Position numbers and translations under genes: made by a program. Below are positions 33,298 through 41,439 of a stretch of 41,439 bases of DNA, in pieces. The stretch covers positions 1 to 41,439 of the forward strand of contig CACPBQ010000016.1 in the NCBI GenBank assembly GCA_902632125.1, written 5' to 3'. The notes under the pieces are model-generated. The model saw only the letters and a program-made list of their open reading frames with translations. It did no database searches and had not been told where the DNA came from. Source of the DNA: Paracoccaceae bacterium (lineage in GTDB: Bacteria > Pseudomonadota > Alphaproteobacteria > Rhodobacterales > Rhodobacteraceae). Every line of letters starts with the position of its first letter. Position 1 is the first letter of the stretch.

Positions 33298-35544
33298 ATG
33301 TCTATGCCGAATAAAATTGAAAGTGATAGCCGAAAGCTTCTGGGACGCCTGCGTGACACAATGGCGGAAGAAGCAAAAGGACAAGATCGTCTAGACAAAA
33401 TTACTCTGCTTATTGCATCAACCATTGGAACCGAAGTTTGCTCTATTTATCTCCTACGAGACCCAGAAACACTGGAGCTATGTGCAACACAGGGCCTTGA
33501 AGTTGATGCGGTTCACCAAACAAGGATGAGAATTGGCGAAGGATTGGTCGGAAGAGTAGCAAAAAAAAATAAAGCAATAAATACTGCTGATGCCCCATCA
33601 TATCCTGGTTTTCGCTATATGCCAGAAACAGGCGAAGAAAGATTTTCATCATTCTTGGGTCTCCCAATTCAAAGATTGGGTGAGCTTTTAGGCGTATTGG
33701 TAGTCCAATCAAAAACTGCACGAGAATTTAACCCTGACGAAATTTACGCTTTGGAAGTCGTTGCAATGGTTTTGGCAGAAATGGCAGAACTCGGAGCATT
33801 TGTTAGTGAGGAGAGCGGATTAAAGGCTTTACACCAACAACCTGTACTTATTCGAGGATCAGTCGCGCAGGAAGGGGCAACAAAAGGTAATGTCTGGCTC
33901 CACGAGCCGCGGGTTGTTGTAACCAATCTTGTATCAGATGACCCCGAGGCTGAAATTACTCGTCTCGAAGGAGCCGTACAAGAGCTTAGAAATCATGTTG
34001 ATGAAATGCTTGCTAAGAATAGGCAAATGGACAAGGAGCAAGCAGAAATCCTTGAAGCATATAAAATGTTTGCAAATTCACGCGGCTGGATGAAACGTAT
34101 GGTAACTGATATTAATTCTGGCTTGAGTGCAGAAGCAGCGGTTGACAAAGAGCAATCTTCTGCCCGGGCAAGGCTAGGTCAGGTAACTGACCCATATATG
34201 AGAGATAGACTTCATGATTTGGATGACTTATCAAATCGCCTTCTGCGTATTTTAACAGGACAAGGTAAAGAGACTGGCGCGTCGATGCCACAAAATCCTA
34301 TATTGGTGGCAAGCAACATTGGGCCTGCAGAACTGCTAGATTATGGCCGGTCTCTAAAAGGCATTGTGCTTGAAGAAGGTTCAGTGGGCAGTCATGCAAC
34401 GATAGTAGCAAGAGCACTGGCAATCCCACTTGTTATTCATGCCCAAAATATTACAGCTGAAGCCTTAAATGGCGATGAAGTCTTAGTTGATGGAGAGCAG
34501 GGTCTTGTGCATCTTCGACCAGATGAAAGTGTAAGTGCAGCCTTTAAAGACAAAATAGCCATGGAGGCAAAGGCACAAGAGAGATACTCAGCAATCAGAC
34601 ACTTACCAGCCAATACCCTCGATAACAGTAAAATAAGTTTACTTATGAATGCTGGATTAATGGCAGACTTGCCTAGTCTGGATAGTTCGGGTGCGGAAGG
34701 TGTCGGACTTTTTCGAACAGAATTACAGCTTCTTATTAGAAACCAAATGCCCAAAAGGTCTGAACTAAGCGCAATGTATAAGAGAGTAATGGACGCTGCT
34801 GGTGGAAAAACAGTAGTTTTCAGATCCCTAGATATTGGGTCAGACAAAGTTTTGTCATTCATGCCAAACGTAGAAGAACCAAACCCTGCTTTAGGTTGGC
34901 GGGCAATCAGGGTGGGCTTTGATAAACCTGGTGTCTTAAGGATGCAACTCCAAGCACTTTTGCGCGCCGCCGAAGGCCGGCCTTTATCAGTTATGTTCCC
35001 ATTCATAGCCCAAGCCAGTGAATTCAATTTTGCAAAAATTGAAATGGAAAAAGCAAAAGAGAGGGAGTTGAAGCTTGGTCACACAGTGCCAAAAACGGTT
35101 AATATTGGTGCAATGCTCGAAACTCCTTCATTAGCTTTTGAGACAGATGATTTTTTTCAGGAAGTTGATTTCGTATCTATTGGTGGAAATGATTTAAAAC
35201 AATTTTTTTTCGCAGCTGATCGAGAAAATGAATTGGTACGGAAACGTTACGATACTCTAAATCTATCCTTTTTAGATTTTTTAAAATCGATCGTAGATAA
35301 ATGCGAAAAAAATAAAACAAAATTATCTTTTTGCGGAGAGGACGCAGGACGACCAATTGAGGCCCTTTGTCTTGCCGCAATAGGAATAAAAACACTATCT
35401 ATGAGACCCGCATCAATAGGCCCAGTCAAAAATATTTTGCTCAAAAGTGATTTAGATGAAGTTCGAAAGATTATAGCCGAAGCTAAAATCGAAGGTCAGT
35501 CCTCGGTAAGAAAAAAAATTATCGACTATATAACTTCAAGTTAA
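33298..35544 (+). CDS. ptsP: phosphoenolpyruvate-protein phosphotransferase PtsP (EI-Ntr)
   Basis: Enzyme I of the nitrogen-related PTS, which passes phosphate from PEP to NPr and EIIA-Ntr in a regulatory cascade with no sugar uptake. The 748 residues comprise an N-terminal GAF domain (about 20-165, with CSIYLLRD and MRIGEGLVGRVAKKNKAI), the EI N-terminal and phosphohistidine domains with the phosphorylated His366 in SVGSHATIVARALAIPLV, and the PEP-binding TIM barrel with EGVGLFRTELQLL, LDIGSDKVLSF, NPALGWRAIR and the catalytic Cys near LSFCGEDAGRP. It follows lysC, an arrangement I associate with Rhodobacterales. A second ATG two codons in is also possible as start. Confidence 0.95.
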   Translation: MSMPNKIESDSRKLLGRLRDTMAEEAKGQDRLDKITLLIASTIGTEVCSIYLLRDPETLELCATQGLEVDAVHQTRMRIGEGLVGRVAKKNKAINTADAPSYPGFRYMPETGEERFSSFLGLPIQRLGELLGVLVVQSKTAREFNPDEIYALEVVAMVLAEMAELGAFVSEESGLKALHQQPVLIRGSVAQEGATKGNVWLHEPRVVVTNLVSDDPEAEITRLEGAVQELRNHVDEMLAKNRQMDKEQAEILEAYKMFANSRGWMKRMVTDINSGLSAEAAVDKEQSSARARLGQVTDPYMRDRLHDLDDLSNRLLRILTGQGKETGASMPQNPILVASNIGPAELLDYGRSLKGIVLEEGSVGSHATIVARALAIPLVIHAQNITAEALNGDEVLVDGEQGLVHLRPDESVSAAFKDKIAMEAKAQERYSAIRHLPANTLDNSKISLLMNAGLMADLPSLDSSGAEGVGLFRTELQLLIRNQMPKRSELSAMYKRVMDAAGGKTVVFRSLDIGSDKVLSFMPNVEEPNPALGWRAIRVGFDKPGVLRMQLQALLRAAEGRPLSVMFPFIAQASEFNFAKIEMEKAKERELKLGHTVPKTVNIGAMLETPSLAFETDDFFQEVDFVSIGGNDLKQFFFAADRENELVRKRYDTLNLSFLDFLKSIVDKCEKNKTKLSFCGEDAGRPIEALCLAAIGIKTLSMRPASIGPVKNILLKSDLDEVRKIIAEAKIEGQSSVRKKIIDYITSS

Positions 35545-35746
35545 AATAGGTTCGAAAATAAAACTCTATTCTTCTACTAGACCCTGGTATACCACTACCG
35601 TATAAGGATGGCATGAATTTCGAAGTGGATATCATATTACGAATTATTATCCCGGCACTCTGATCATGAGTGGCCGGGTCAAGGTGATCGCAAGAGCGCA
35701 CCGTTTTACACTCTAAAAATCAAAAAGAAGTTAAGGAATAGCGGCG
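35545..35746 (+). other. structured intergenic region / candidate ileS leader RNA
   Basis: This 202-bp gap has a local GC-rich core. Hairpin A (35651-35678) pairs CCCGGC and ACTC with GAGT and GCCGGG around loop TGATCAT with one bulged G. Hairpin B (35683-35702) pairs GGTG and CGC with GCG and CACC around AAGA with a 2-base bulge, followed by GTTTT. An upstream element GACCC-T-GG (35580-35587) can pair with CCGGGTC (35674-35680), which would break hairpin A. These are the ingredients of an attenuating leader or of an sRNA. I do not recognise any known riboswitch, T-box, tmRNA or SRP RNA in it. Confidence 0.4.
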
Positions 35747-38653
35747 ATGACTGCTGAACCAATCGATTATAAGAATACGTTAAATTTACCCAAAACTGAT
35801 TTTCCGATGAGAGCGGGTCTACCTAATCGTGAACCTGGTTGGTTAGAAAGATGGGAAAAAATTGGCGTCTATAAAAAACTGAGGCAAAAAAAGTCTCGGA
35901 AGCCTTTCGTTTTACACGATGGACCTCCTTATGCGAACGGGAACCTGCACATTGGTCACGCTCTAAACAAAATTTTGAAGGATATGGTGGTAAGAAGCCA
36001 GCAGATGATGGGTTGTGATGCTAGATACATCCCAGGCTGGGATTGCCATGGATTGCCAATTGAGTGGAAAATTGAAGAAAAATACCGTAAAAAAGGAAAA
36101 AATAAAGATACTGTTCCGATAGTGGATTTTCGACAAGAATGCCGAAAATTTGCAGATGGCTGGATCGATATCCAAAGAGAAGAATTTAAACGGTTAGGTG
36201 TCACTGGGAACTGGGAAAACCCATATCTCACAATGGATTTCCGAGCAGAGCGAACTATCGCACAAGAATTTATGAAATTTTTAATGAACGGTACACTGTA
36301 TCAAGGGTCTAAACCAGTCATGTGGTCACCTGTGGAACAAACGGCCTTAGCTGAAGCTGAAGTTGAGTATCATGATAAAGAAAGTTTTACGATCTGGGTC
36401 AAATTCAAAGTGGTCGATAACGAAAATGCAGAATTGAATGGCTCTCAAGTTGTAATATGGACTACTACACCCTGGACCATTCCATCAAACAAGGCAGTCG
36501 TTTTTGGTCCTGACATTAAATATGGCTTGTACGAAGTAATTTCTCGACCCGAAGAATGTTGGGCAAATATTGGCGATCGTTATATTTTGGCCGATAATTT
36601 AGCCGCTGGAGTTATGGAAAGGGCAAGGCTAGATGACACCATGTATCGTCGGATTCAAGATGTTACGCCAGAAAGCTTAACAAAAATAAGCCTAAAACAC
36701 CCATTATTTGCCGCAAAAGACGCAAATGGTGAGTGGGATGATATTAGAGACTTCAGAGCTGCAGATTTCGTAACTGACACTGAAGGCACCGGATTTGTCC
36801 ACTGCGCGCCATCGCACGGAATGGAGGAATATGAACTCTATCGCGAATTGGGTATGTTGGATCAGGTCATCACATACAACGTAAAAGACGATGGAAGCTT
36901 CAGAGATGATCTCCCATTCTTTGGGAGAAAGTATATTCTTAGCCGAAAAGGTGGTGAAGGCGATGCGAACAAAGCAGTTATAGATAAGCTAATAGAAGTT
37001 AATGGATTATTGGCTCGTGGAAAAATCAAACATAGTTACCCGCATTCATGGCGCTCAAAAGCTCCGATAATATATAGAAATACCCCTCAATGGTTCGCAT
37101 CAATAGATCGCGCTGTCGGTGATAGTAAAGATGAATTTGGCAGAACGATAAGAGAGCGAGCACTAAATTCTATAGATAAACTGGTTTCATGGACACCTCA
37201 GACGGGAAGAAATCGATTGTATTCAATGATTGAGACGCGTCCAGATTGGGTGTTATCGAGACAGCGAGCCTGGGGTGTGCCCCTAACTTGCTTTATCAAA
37301 AAAGGAGCTTTACCAAACGACAGTGATTTTCTTTTAAAGAATACTGCAGTGAACGAACGGATATTAGATGCTTTCGAAAATGAAGGAGCTGATGCGTGGT
37401 ATCGTGAAAATTCAAAAGAGCGTTTTTTGGCGGGGATCGTAGACCCAAAAGAGTACGAGCAAGTATACGATATATTAGATGTTTGGTTCGACAGCGGCTC
37501 AACGCACGCATTTGTTTTGAAAGAACGTGAAGACGGATCCGATGATGGACTTGCCGATTTATATTTAGAGGGAACAGACCAACACCGAGGATGGTTTCAC
37601 TCATCAATGCTACAATCCTGCGGTACGAACGGAAGAGCACCCTACAGAGGTGTCCTGACACACGGTTTCACATTAGATGAAAAGGGCATGAAAATGTCCA
37701 AATCTCTAGGAAACACAATAGCCCCAGAACAAGTTGTAAAACAATATGGGGCAGATATTTTGCGCCTCTGGGTTGCTCAATCTGACTATACAGCTGATCT
37801 TCGTATTGGCCCAGAAATTTTAAAAGGTGTTTCGGATAGTTATCGACGACTCCGCAATACAATGAGATTTATTCTGGGTTCACTTTCACAACCAAATGAG
37901 AGTGAAAAAATTGAACCCAAAGATATGCCAGAGCTTGAACAGTGGGTATTACATCGTCTGTCTGAGCTAGACGAACGCGTACGCAGAGGCTATACTGAAT
38001 ATGATTTTCAGGGTGTATTTCAATCTGTATTCACCTTTGCGACAGTTGAACTCTCCTCGTTCTATTTTGATATACGAAAAGATGTCCTTTACTGCGATGG
38101 AGATACTCTAGAACGGCGTTCTGCGCGATCCGTTCTAGATCATATTTTCGTAAGATTGACCGCTTGGCTTGCTCCTGTACTAGTATTTACTATGGAAGAG
38201 GTTTGGCTTGAAAGGTATCCAGGTGATGAGAGTTCTATTCATCTGACTGATATGCCCAGTACGCCAAAAACATGGCTAAACGAAGAATTGGCTAAAAAGT
38301 GGACCGTTATTCGTCAAGCGAGAAGAGCTGTCACTGCGGCATTGGAATTGCAGCGAACTGACAAAGTCATAGGCTCTAGTCTCGAGGCTTCTCCAGTCGT
38401 TTACTTGGAGGACCAAGAAACGTTTGATCTATTAGAAAGTATTCCATTTAGTGACATTTGTATAACCTCCTCCATAAAACTGTCCCTGGATAAAGCTCCC
38501 GAAGAAGCTTTTTCAACTGAAGAGGTCAAAGGAATTAAGGTAGATTTTCAAGTTGCATCAGGAGAAAAGTGTCAACGTTGTTGGAAGATTCTTCCAGAAG
38601 TGACTTCTTCAAGTCCAATTTGTGGCAGATGTGATGAAGCTTTGAAAGGTTAA
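35747..38653 (+). CDS. ileS: isoleucyl-tRNA synthetase
   Basis: Class I synthetase charging tRNA-Ile, with editing of Val-tRNA-Ile. The 968 residues hold the HIGH motif at 68-71 ([13 protein letters not shown]), the connective-peptide editing domain with [17 protein letters not shown] and [14 protein letters not shown], a second catalytic segment [11 protein letters not shown] and [19 protein letters not shown] at 649-653, the helical anticodon-binding domain, and a C-terminal zinc-binding knuckle with Cys942, Cys945, Cys959 and Cys962 (CQRCW, CGRC). This zinc-containing form is the usual bacterial housekeeping, mupirocin-sensitive type. AAGGAA lies 9 bases before the ATG. The lspA gene that often follows ileS is absent here; tadA converges instead. 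Confidence 0.98.
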   Translation: MTAEPIDYKNTLNLPKTDFPMRAGLPNREPGWLERWEKIGVYKKLRQKKSRKPFVLHDGPPYANGNLHIGHALNKILKDMVVRSQQMMGCDARYIPGWDCHGLPIEWKIEEKYRKKGKNKDTVPIVDFRQECRKFADGWIDIQREEFKRLGVTGNWENPYLTMDFRAERTIAQEFMKFLMNGTLYQGSKPVMWSPVEQTALAEAEVEYHDKESFTIWVKFKVVDNENAELNGSQVVIWTTTPWTIPSNKAVVFGPDIKYGLYEVISRPEECWANIGDRYILADNLAAGVMERARLDDTMYRRIQDVTPESLTKISLKHPLFAAKDANGEWDDIRDFRAADFVTDTEGTGFVHCAPSHGMEEYELYRELGMLDQVITYNVKDDGSFRDDLPFFGRKYILSRKGGEGDANKAVIDKLIEVNGLLARGKIKHSYPHSWRSKAPIIYRNTPQWFASIDRAVGDSKDEFGRTIRERALNSIDKLVSWTPQTGRNRLYSMIETRPDWVLSRQRAWGVPLTCFIKKGALPNDSDFLLKNTAVNERILDAFENEGADAWYRENSKERFLAGIVDPKEYEQVYDILDVWFDSGSTHAFVLKEREDGSDDGLADLYLEGTDQHRGWFHSSMLQSCGTNGRAPYRGVLTHGFTLDEKGMKMSKSLGNTIAPEQVVKQYGADILRLWVAQSDYTADLRIGPEILKGVSDSYRRLRNTMRFILGSLSQPNESEKIEPKDMPELEQWVLHRLSELDERVRRGYTEYDFQGVFQSVFTFATVELSSFYFDIRKDVLYCDGDTLERRSARSVLDHIFVRLTAWLAPVLVFTMEEVWLERYPGDESSIHLTDMPSTPKTWLNEELAKKWTVIRQARRAVTAALELQRTDKVIGSSLEASPVVYLEDQETFDLLESIPFSDICITSSIKLSLDKAPEEAFSTEEVKGIKVDFQVASGEKCQRCWKILPEVTSSSPICGRCDEALKG

Positions 38654-38683
38654 GAAAAAATTTGAATTCTTGTATTTAGAAAA

Positions 38684-39139
38684 TTACGCTTTCAAACGCT
38701 TAGTGGCAAAAAAAATTTTTAAAAGTTTTTCTGCTTTTTTTTCACCTATGCCCGGATATATCTCCGGAATATGGTGCGTTTGTTGATGATCAAAAACTCT
38801 TGCGCCTTGCTGGACGCCACCTGATTTTGGGTCAGAAGCAGCAAAATAAATTCGTCTCAGTCTAGCATTTGCGATTAAACCAGCACACATCGCACAAGGT
38901 TCTAAAGTTACATATATGTCGCAATTTACGAGCCGATCTGTTTTTAAGACATCGCAGGCTTTCCTTATAGCTAAAACTTCTGCATGCGCAGAGGGATCTA
39001 ATCTTTCCCGTGTTTCGTTTCCTGCACGAGCGATAATATCACCAGAAGCTTCTACAATAACAGCCCCAACTGGCACCTCCCCTCTTTGAAGAGCTTTGGC
39101 TGCTTCTTCAAGTGCATCATCCATAAAAGTTCTAAACAT
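38684..39139 (-). CDS. tadA: tRNA-specific adenosine-34 deaminase
   Basis: Deaminates A34 to inosine in the anticodon of tRNA-Arg(ACG). The 151 residues form a single cytidine/deoxycytidylate deaminase fold. Zinc ligands are His52, Cys82 and Cys85 and the proton shuttle is Glu54, in PSAHAEVLAIRKA and LEPCAMCAGLIA. The TadA-type segment ALQRGEVPVGAVIV and ARLRRIYFAASDPKSGGV follow the family. ATG at 39139 is taken, with an alternative ATG at 39124. It diverges from the RluB-like gene over 62 bp, an arrangement common in alphaproteobacteria, and is convergent with ileS. Confidence 0.95.
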   Translation of the reverse strand: MFRTFMDDALEEAAKALQRGEVPVGAVIVEASGDIIARAGNETRERLDPSAHAEVLAIRKACDVLKTDRLVNCDIYVTLEPCAMCAGLIANARLRRIYFAASDPKSGGVQQGARVFDHQQTHHIPEIYPGIGEKKAEKLLKIFFATKRLKA

Positions 39140-39201
39140 AATATTTCTTCAAACCTTCATCAGGGGTTTTCTGACCTGACTTTTTATCATAAGTCACAGA
39201 T

Positions 39202-40008
39202 ATGAATAATCAATCACCTAAGGGCAGTCGTATTGCTAAAGTCTTATCCAGAGCAGGTATAGCAAGCCGTCGAGAAGCTGAAAAAATAATATTGGAAGGT
39301 CGTGTCAAAGTTAATGGCGAAATACTTATTTCCCCAGCTTTTAATGTTGTTGATAGCGACATTATCCTTGTCGATGGTGATCCAATCGCTAAACCTGATG
39401 AAGAGCGATTATGGTGCTTTCACAAACCAGTGGGCGCCGTAACAACAGCTAAAGATGACAAAAACCGCAAAACAATTTATGAATATTTTCCCTCAAACTT
39501 GCCGCGCGTAATGCCAGTTGGCCGTTTAGATCTTAGTTCAGAGGGCTTATTGCTTTTGACAAATAGTGGTGAATTAAAAAGAAAACTTGAGCTGCCAAAC
39601 TCTGAACTTAGTCGGATATATAGAGTTCGCGTCAAAGGGCACCCAAAAGAAGCCAGCTTAGATTTACTCAGATCTGGTATCGTTATTGAAAAAGAATTCT
39701 TTAGACCAATGAAAGTCTCACTAGACCGCCAACAGGGCGCTAATGCATGGCTAACGATTGAATTGAAGGAAGGCAAAAACCGAGAAATAAGGCGCGCAAT
39801 GGGCGAACTTAGCTTGCTCGTCAATCGACTGATAAGGATTGAGTATGGCCCATTTAAACTAGGAAGTTTAAAGAAGGGTGAACTAGTTGAAATAAATAGT
39901 AATTCAATCAGACGATCGCTAAAGACCGTGAACATCAATTTTACAACAGCAAATAACAGAAAAAAAAAGCAGAACAAATACTCAGAAGTTTCGAGAAGAG
40001 TACATTGA
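39202..40008 (+). CDS. RsuA/RluB family rRNA pseudouridine synthase
   Basis: Makes pseudouridine in rRNA (RluB acts on 23S U2605, RsuA on 16S U516 in E. coli). The 268 residues have an N-terminal S4 RNA-binding domain (RIAKVLSRAGIASRREAEKI, about 10-70) and a catalytic domain with the aspartate motif MPVGRLDLSSEGLLLLTNSG (about 105-125) and the C-terminal EGKNREIRRAMGEL. The C-terminus is a basic tail ending ANNRKKKQNKYSEVSRRVH. I favour an RluB-like role by form, but RsuA versus RluB cannot be settled here. rsmD, which often follows in alphaproteobacteria, is not present; dtd comes next after 76 bp. Confidence 0.9.
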   Translation: MNNQSPKGSRIAKVLSRAGIASRREAEKIILEGRVKVNGEILISPAFNVVDSDIILVDGDPIAKPDEERLWCFHKPVGAVTTAKDDKNRKTIYEYFPSNLPRVMPVGRLDLSSEGLLLLTNSGELKRKLELPNSELSRIYRVRVKGHPKEASLDLLRSGIVIEKEFFRPMKVSLDRQQGANAWLTIELKEGKNREIRRAMGELSLLVNRLIRIEYGPFKLGSLKKGELVEINSNSIRRSLKTVNINFTTANNRKKKQNKYSEVSRRVH

Positions 40009-40084
40009 AAATTATTGGGATAGCAAATGAAAGAACCGAGTTTTTAAAAAGAATTTATTCTTAATTGGTAGAGGAAATTGTAAA

Positions 40085-40531
40085 ATGCGAGCTGTTATTC
40101 AGAGGGTTAAAAGTGCAAGTGTTTCAATCTCAGATGAAATTGTAGGCGAATGTGGCATAGGCGCACTTATACTCGTTTGTGCCATGAAGAATGATACCGT
40201 CAGCCAAATAGAAAAACTTGCAAAAAAAATTACCAAAATGAGAATATATCAAGATGAAGACAACAAAATGAATCGTTCTTTAATAGATATAAACGGGGAA
40301 GCTTTGGTTATTAGCCAATTCACTTTGGCTGCTGATTTAAAGCGAGGTAATCGTCCTGGCTTTTCAGAGGCAGCGGAACCAGAAAAAGCAAAACATCTTT
40401 ATAGTCATTTCGTATCTTGCCTTAAACAGAATGGAATTTCTACTCAAACTGGAGAATTTGGAAGCGAGATGGCCGTAAAATTAACTAATGATGGACCGGT
40501 AACTATATGCCTAGATTCAGATCAATTTTAG
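40085..40531 (+). CDS. dtd: D-aminoacyl-tRNA deacylase
   Basis: Proofreading enzyme that hydrolyses D-aminoacyl-tRNAs and glycyl-tRNA-Ala. The 148 residues start MRAVIQRVKSASVSI, as is typical. The two active-site signatures are present: SQFTLAADLKRGNRPGFSEA (the SQ-x2-L motif) and the cis Gly-Pro motif NDGPVTICLDS near the C-terminus. KITKMRIYQDEDNKMNRSL matches the family's middle segment. The length is normal. It stands downstream of the RluB-like gene on the same strand with AGAGGAAA upstream. The following gene is on the opposite strand. Confidence 0.96.
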   Translation: MRAVIQRVKSASVSISDEIVGECGIGALILVCAMKNDTVSQIEKLAKKITKMRIYQDEDNKMNRSLIDINGEALVISQFTLAADLKRGNRPGFSEAAEPEKAKHLYSHFVSCLKQNGISTQTGEFGSEMAVKLTNDGPVTICLDSDQF

Positions 40532-40574
40532 AAATAAATGCTCTCACCTAAGCCAGCACAAAATTAATTAGAAT

Positions 40575-41439
40575 TTAAGTTAAAGAATTTGTATATTTTT
40601 TTAATTCCGCTCGAGCAACCTGCCGGCGATGTACAGCATCCGGACCGTCTGCAAATCTAAGCGTTCTTATATGTGTCCACATGTTTGCTAAATCAAAGTC
40701 TTGGCTTATTCCGGCAGCACCATGCAATTGCATGGCCTCATCTATCACTTTCCCAGCCATTAAAGGAGCAATAACTTTGATTTTTGAGATCCATGGCTGA
40801 GCAGCACGAACACCCGCTGTATCCATCATATAAGCAGCTTTAAGGCATAACAAACGAGACATTTCTATTTCCATACGAGCATTTGCAATAATATCATAAT
40901 TGCTTCCTAAATCTGTTAGCCTTTTCCCAAAAGCTTCACGAGACAAACCACGACGACACATCATTTCCAATGCTTTTTCAGCCTGTCCAATTGCTCGCAT
41001 ACAATGATGTATCCGGCCAGGTCCTAGCCTACCCTGGGCAACCTCGAACCCCCTTCCTTCACCAAGTACAACACTAGAAGATGGAATTCGGACATCGGTA
41101 AATTTCAGATGCATATGTCCATGAGGCGCATCGTCGTTGCCAAAAACTTGCATCGGTCTTAGGACTTCAATACCGGGTGTTTTTGGATCAAGAACAAACA
41201 TAGTATGACGTTTATGTTTGGATGCATTCGGATCCGTGCATGCAAGAAGAATATACAACTCACATCGCGGATCTCCGGCACCAGAAATCCACCATTTTTC
41301 ACCATTAAGCACCCAGCTTTCATCATCTTTTACAGCACTAAATGCTAGCTGAGCAGCATCAGATGAAGCAGTGTTTGGCTCAGTCATGACATAAGCTGAG
41401 CGAATTTTCCCTTCCAATAAGTCAAAAAGCCACCGATTT
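40575..41439 (-). CDS. acyl-CoA dehydrogenase (ACAD10/11-like), C-terminal part (partial)
   Basis: FAD-dependent acyl-CoA dehydrogenase. The gene runs off the window, which holds the last 287 codons; the reading frame continues upstream from 41417 (LFDLLEGKIRSAYVMTEP) without a stop, so the TTG at 41417 is an internal Leu, not a start. Landmarks are AYVMTEPNTASSDA (FAD/substrate site), KWWISGAGDPRCE, GRGFEVAQGRLGPGRIHHCM, QAEKALEMMCRR, QLHGAAGISQD and the tail ADGPDAVHRRQVARAE. The C-terminal ADGPDxVH segment is typical of the ACAD10/11-like group acting on long or branched acyl-CoAs. It is convergent with dtd, with 43 bp between stops and no clear hairpin. Confidence 0.92.
   Translation of the reverse strand, partial: NRWLFDLLEGKIRSAYVMTEPNTASSDAAQLAFSAVKDDESWVLNGEKWWISGAGDPRCELYILLACTDPNASKHKRHTMFVLDPKTPGIEVLRPMQVFGNDDAPHGHMHLKFTDVRIPSSSVVLGEGRGFEVAQGRLGPGRIHHCMRAIGQAEKALEMMCRRGLSREAFGKRLTDLGSNYDIIANARMEIEMSRLLCLKAAYMMDTAGVRAAQPWISKIKVIAPLMAGKVIDEAMQLHGAAGISQDFDLANMWTHIRTLRFADGPDAVHRRQVARAELKKYTNSLT

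Noticed and set aside
35519-35701. Minus-strand reading frame of 60 codons in the ptsP-ileS gap
   Set aside because: No family resemblance and no ribosome-binding site; the region is better explained by RNA-type inverted repeats.
40575-41417. Acyl-CoA dehydrogenase gene starting at 41417
   Set aside because: The TTG there is an internal Leu codon; the frame continues upstream to the window edge with family-like sequence, so the gene is partial.
1-41439. CRISPR arrays, insertion sequences, prophage, integron or toxin-antitoxin systems
   Set aside because: No direct-repeat arrays, transposase or integrase genes, or phage-like gene runs were found; the gene content is core metabolism and translation.

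Overview
The window is AT-rich (roughly 40% GC by eye) and densely coded. It reads as chromosomal housekeeping DNA of an alphaproteobacterium, most likely a low-GC marine member of the Rhodobacterales/Roseobacter group. The reasons are the short ProS without an editing insertion, the long CTC-type L25, a DnaA/Hda-like protein next to a PerM homologue and Ppx, PtsP with an N-terminal GAF domain beside lysC, and a TakP-type TRAP system. The lineage is inferred from family resemblance; no search was run. I see no phage, insertion sequence, CRISPR array, integrase or toxin-antitoxin pair.

Layout. 1-201: 5' end of an alpha/beta hydrolase gene (-), cut by the window edge. 368-457: tRNA-Ser(GCU) (-). 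538-1635: ychF (-), divergent from trpA and an FMN-dependent L-lactate dehydrogenase-like gene (+). 3925-5821: rplY (L25), terminator, pth, DUF2237. 5870-7201: proS (-), divergent from perM-like, hda-like and ppx (+, to 10759). 10729-18121: a long minus-strand block: J-domain/TerB protein, GNAT, VOC, EamA, LysE, yebC, second EamA, ymdB-like, 5-FCL and hisN. 18299-20149: quinone oxidoreductase and a Bax-inhibitor-1 protein (+). 20232-31207: another long minus block, in transcription order: TRAP dctP-dctQ-dctM, CaiB/BaiF CoA transferase, nitroreductase, ceramidase-like protein, gatC, gatA, repeat-containing lipoprotein, amidase, rnpB, rpmG. 31483-38653: DUF1178, lysC, ptsP, structured intergenic region, ileS (+). 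38684-39139: tadA (-). 39202-40531: RluB-like synthase and dtd (+). 40575-41439: acyl-CoA dehydrogenase (-), cut by the window edge.

Functional themes. Translation dominates: ychF, rplY, pth, proS, yebC, gatCA, rnpB, rpmG, ileS, tadA, rluB-like, dtd and a tRNA. Amino-acid synthesis is represented by trpA, hisN and lysC. A carboxylate uptake system (TRAP) lies upstream of a CoA transferase and a nitroreductase on the same strand. Several gene pairs overlap by 1-4 nt, which suggests translational coupling.

This is mostly an ordinary region, and I did not find a convincing new multi-gene system. The best leads are non-coding or architectural: a GC-rich, hairpin-rich leader upstream of ileS; a perfect hairpin between dctP and dctQ; an rnpB promoter apparently built into the last codons of the upstream amidase gene; a lipoprotein with three tandem 57-bp repeats; an enlarged DctM; and inverted repeats in two divergent intergenic regions.
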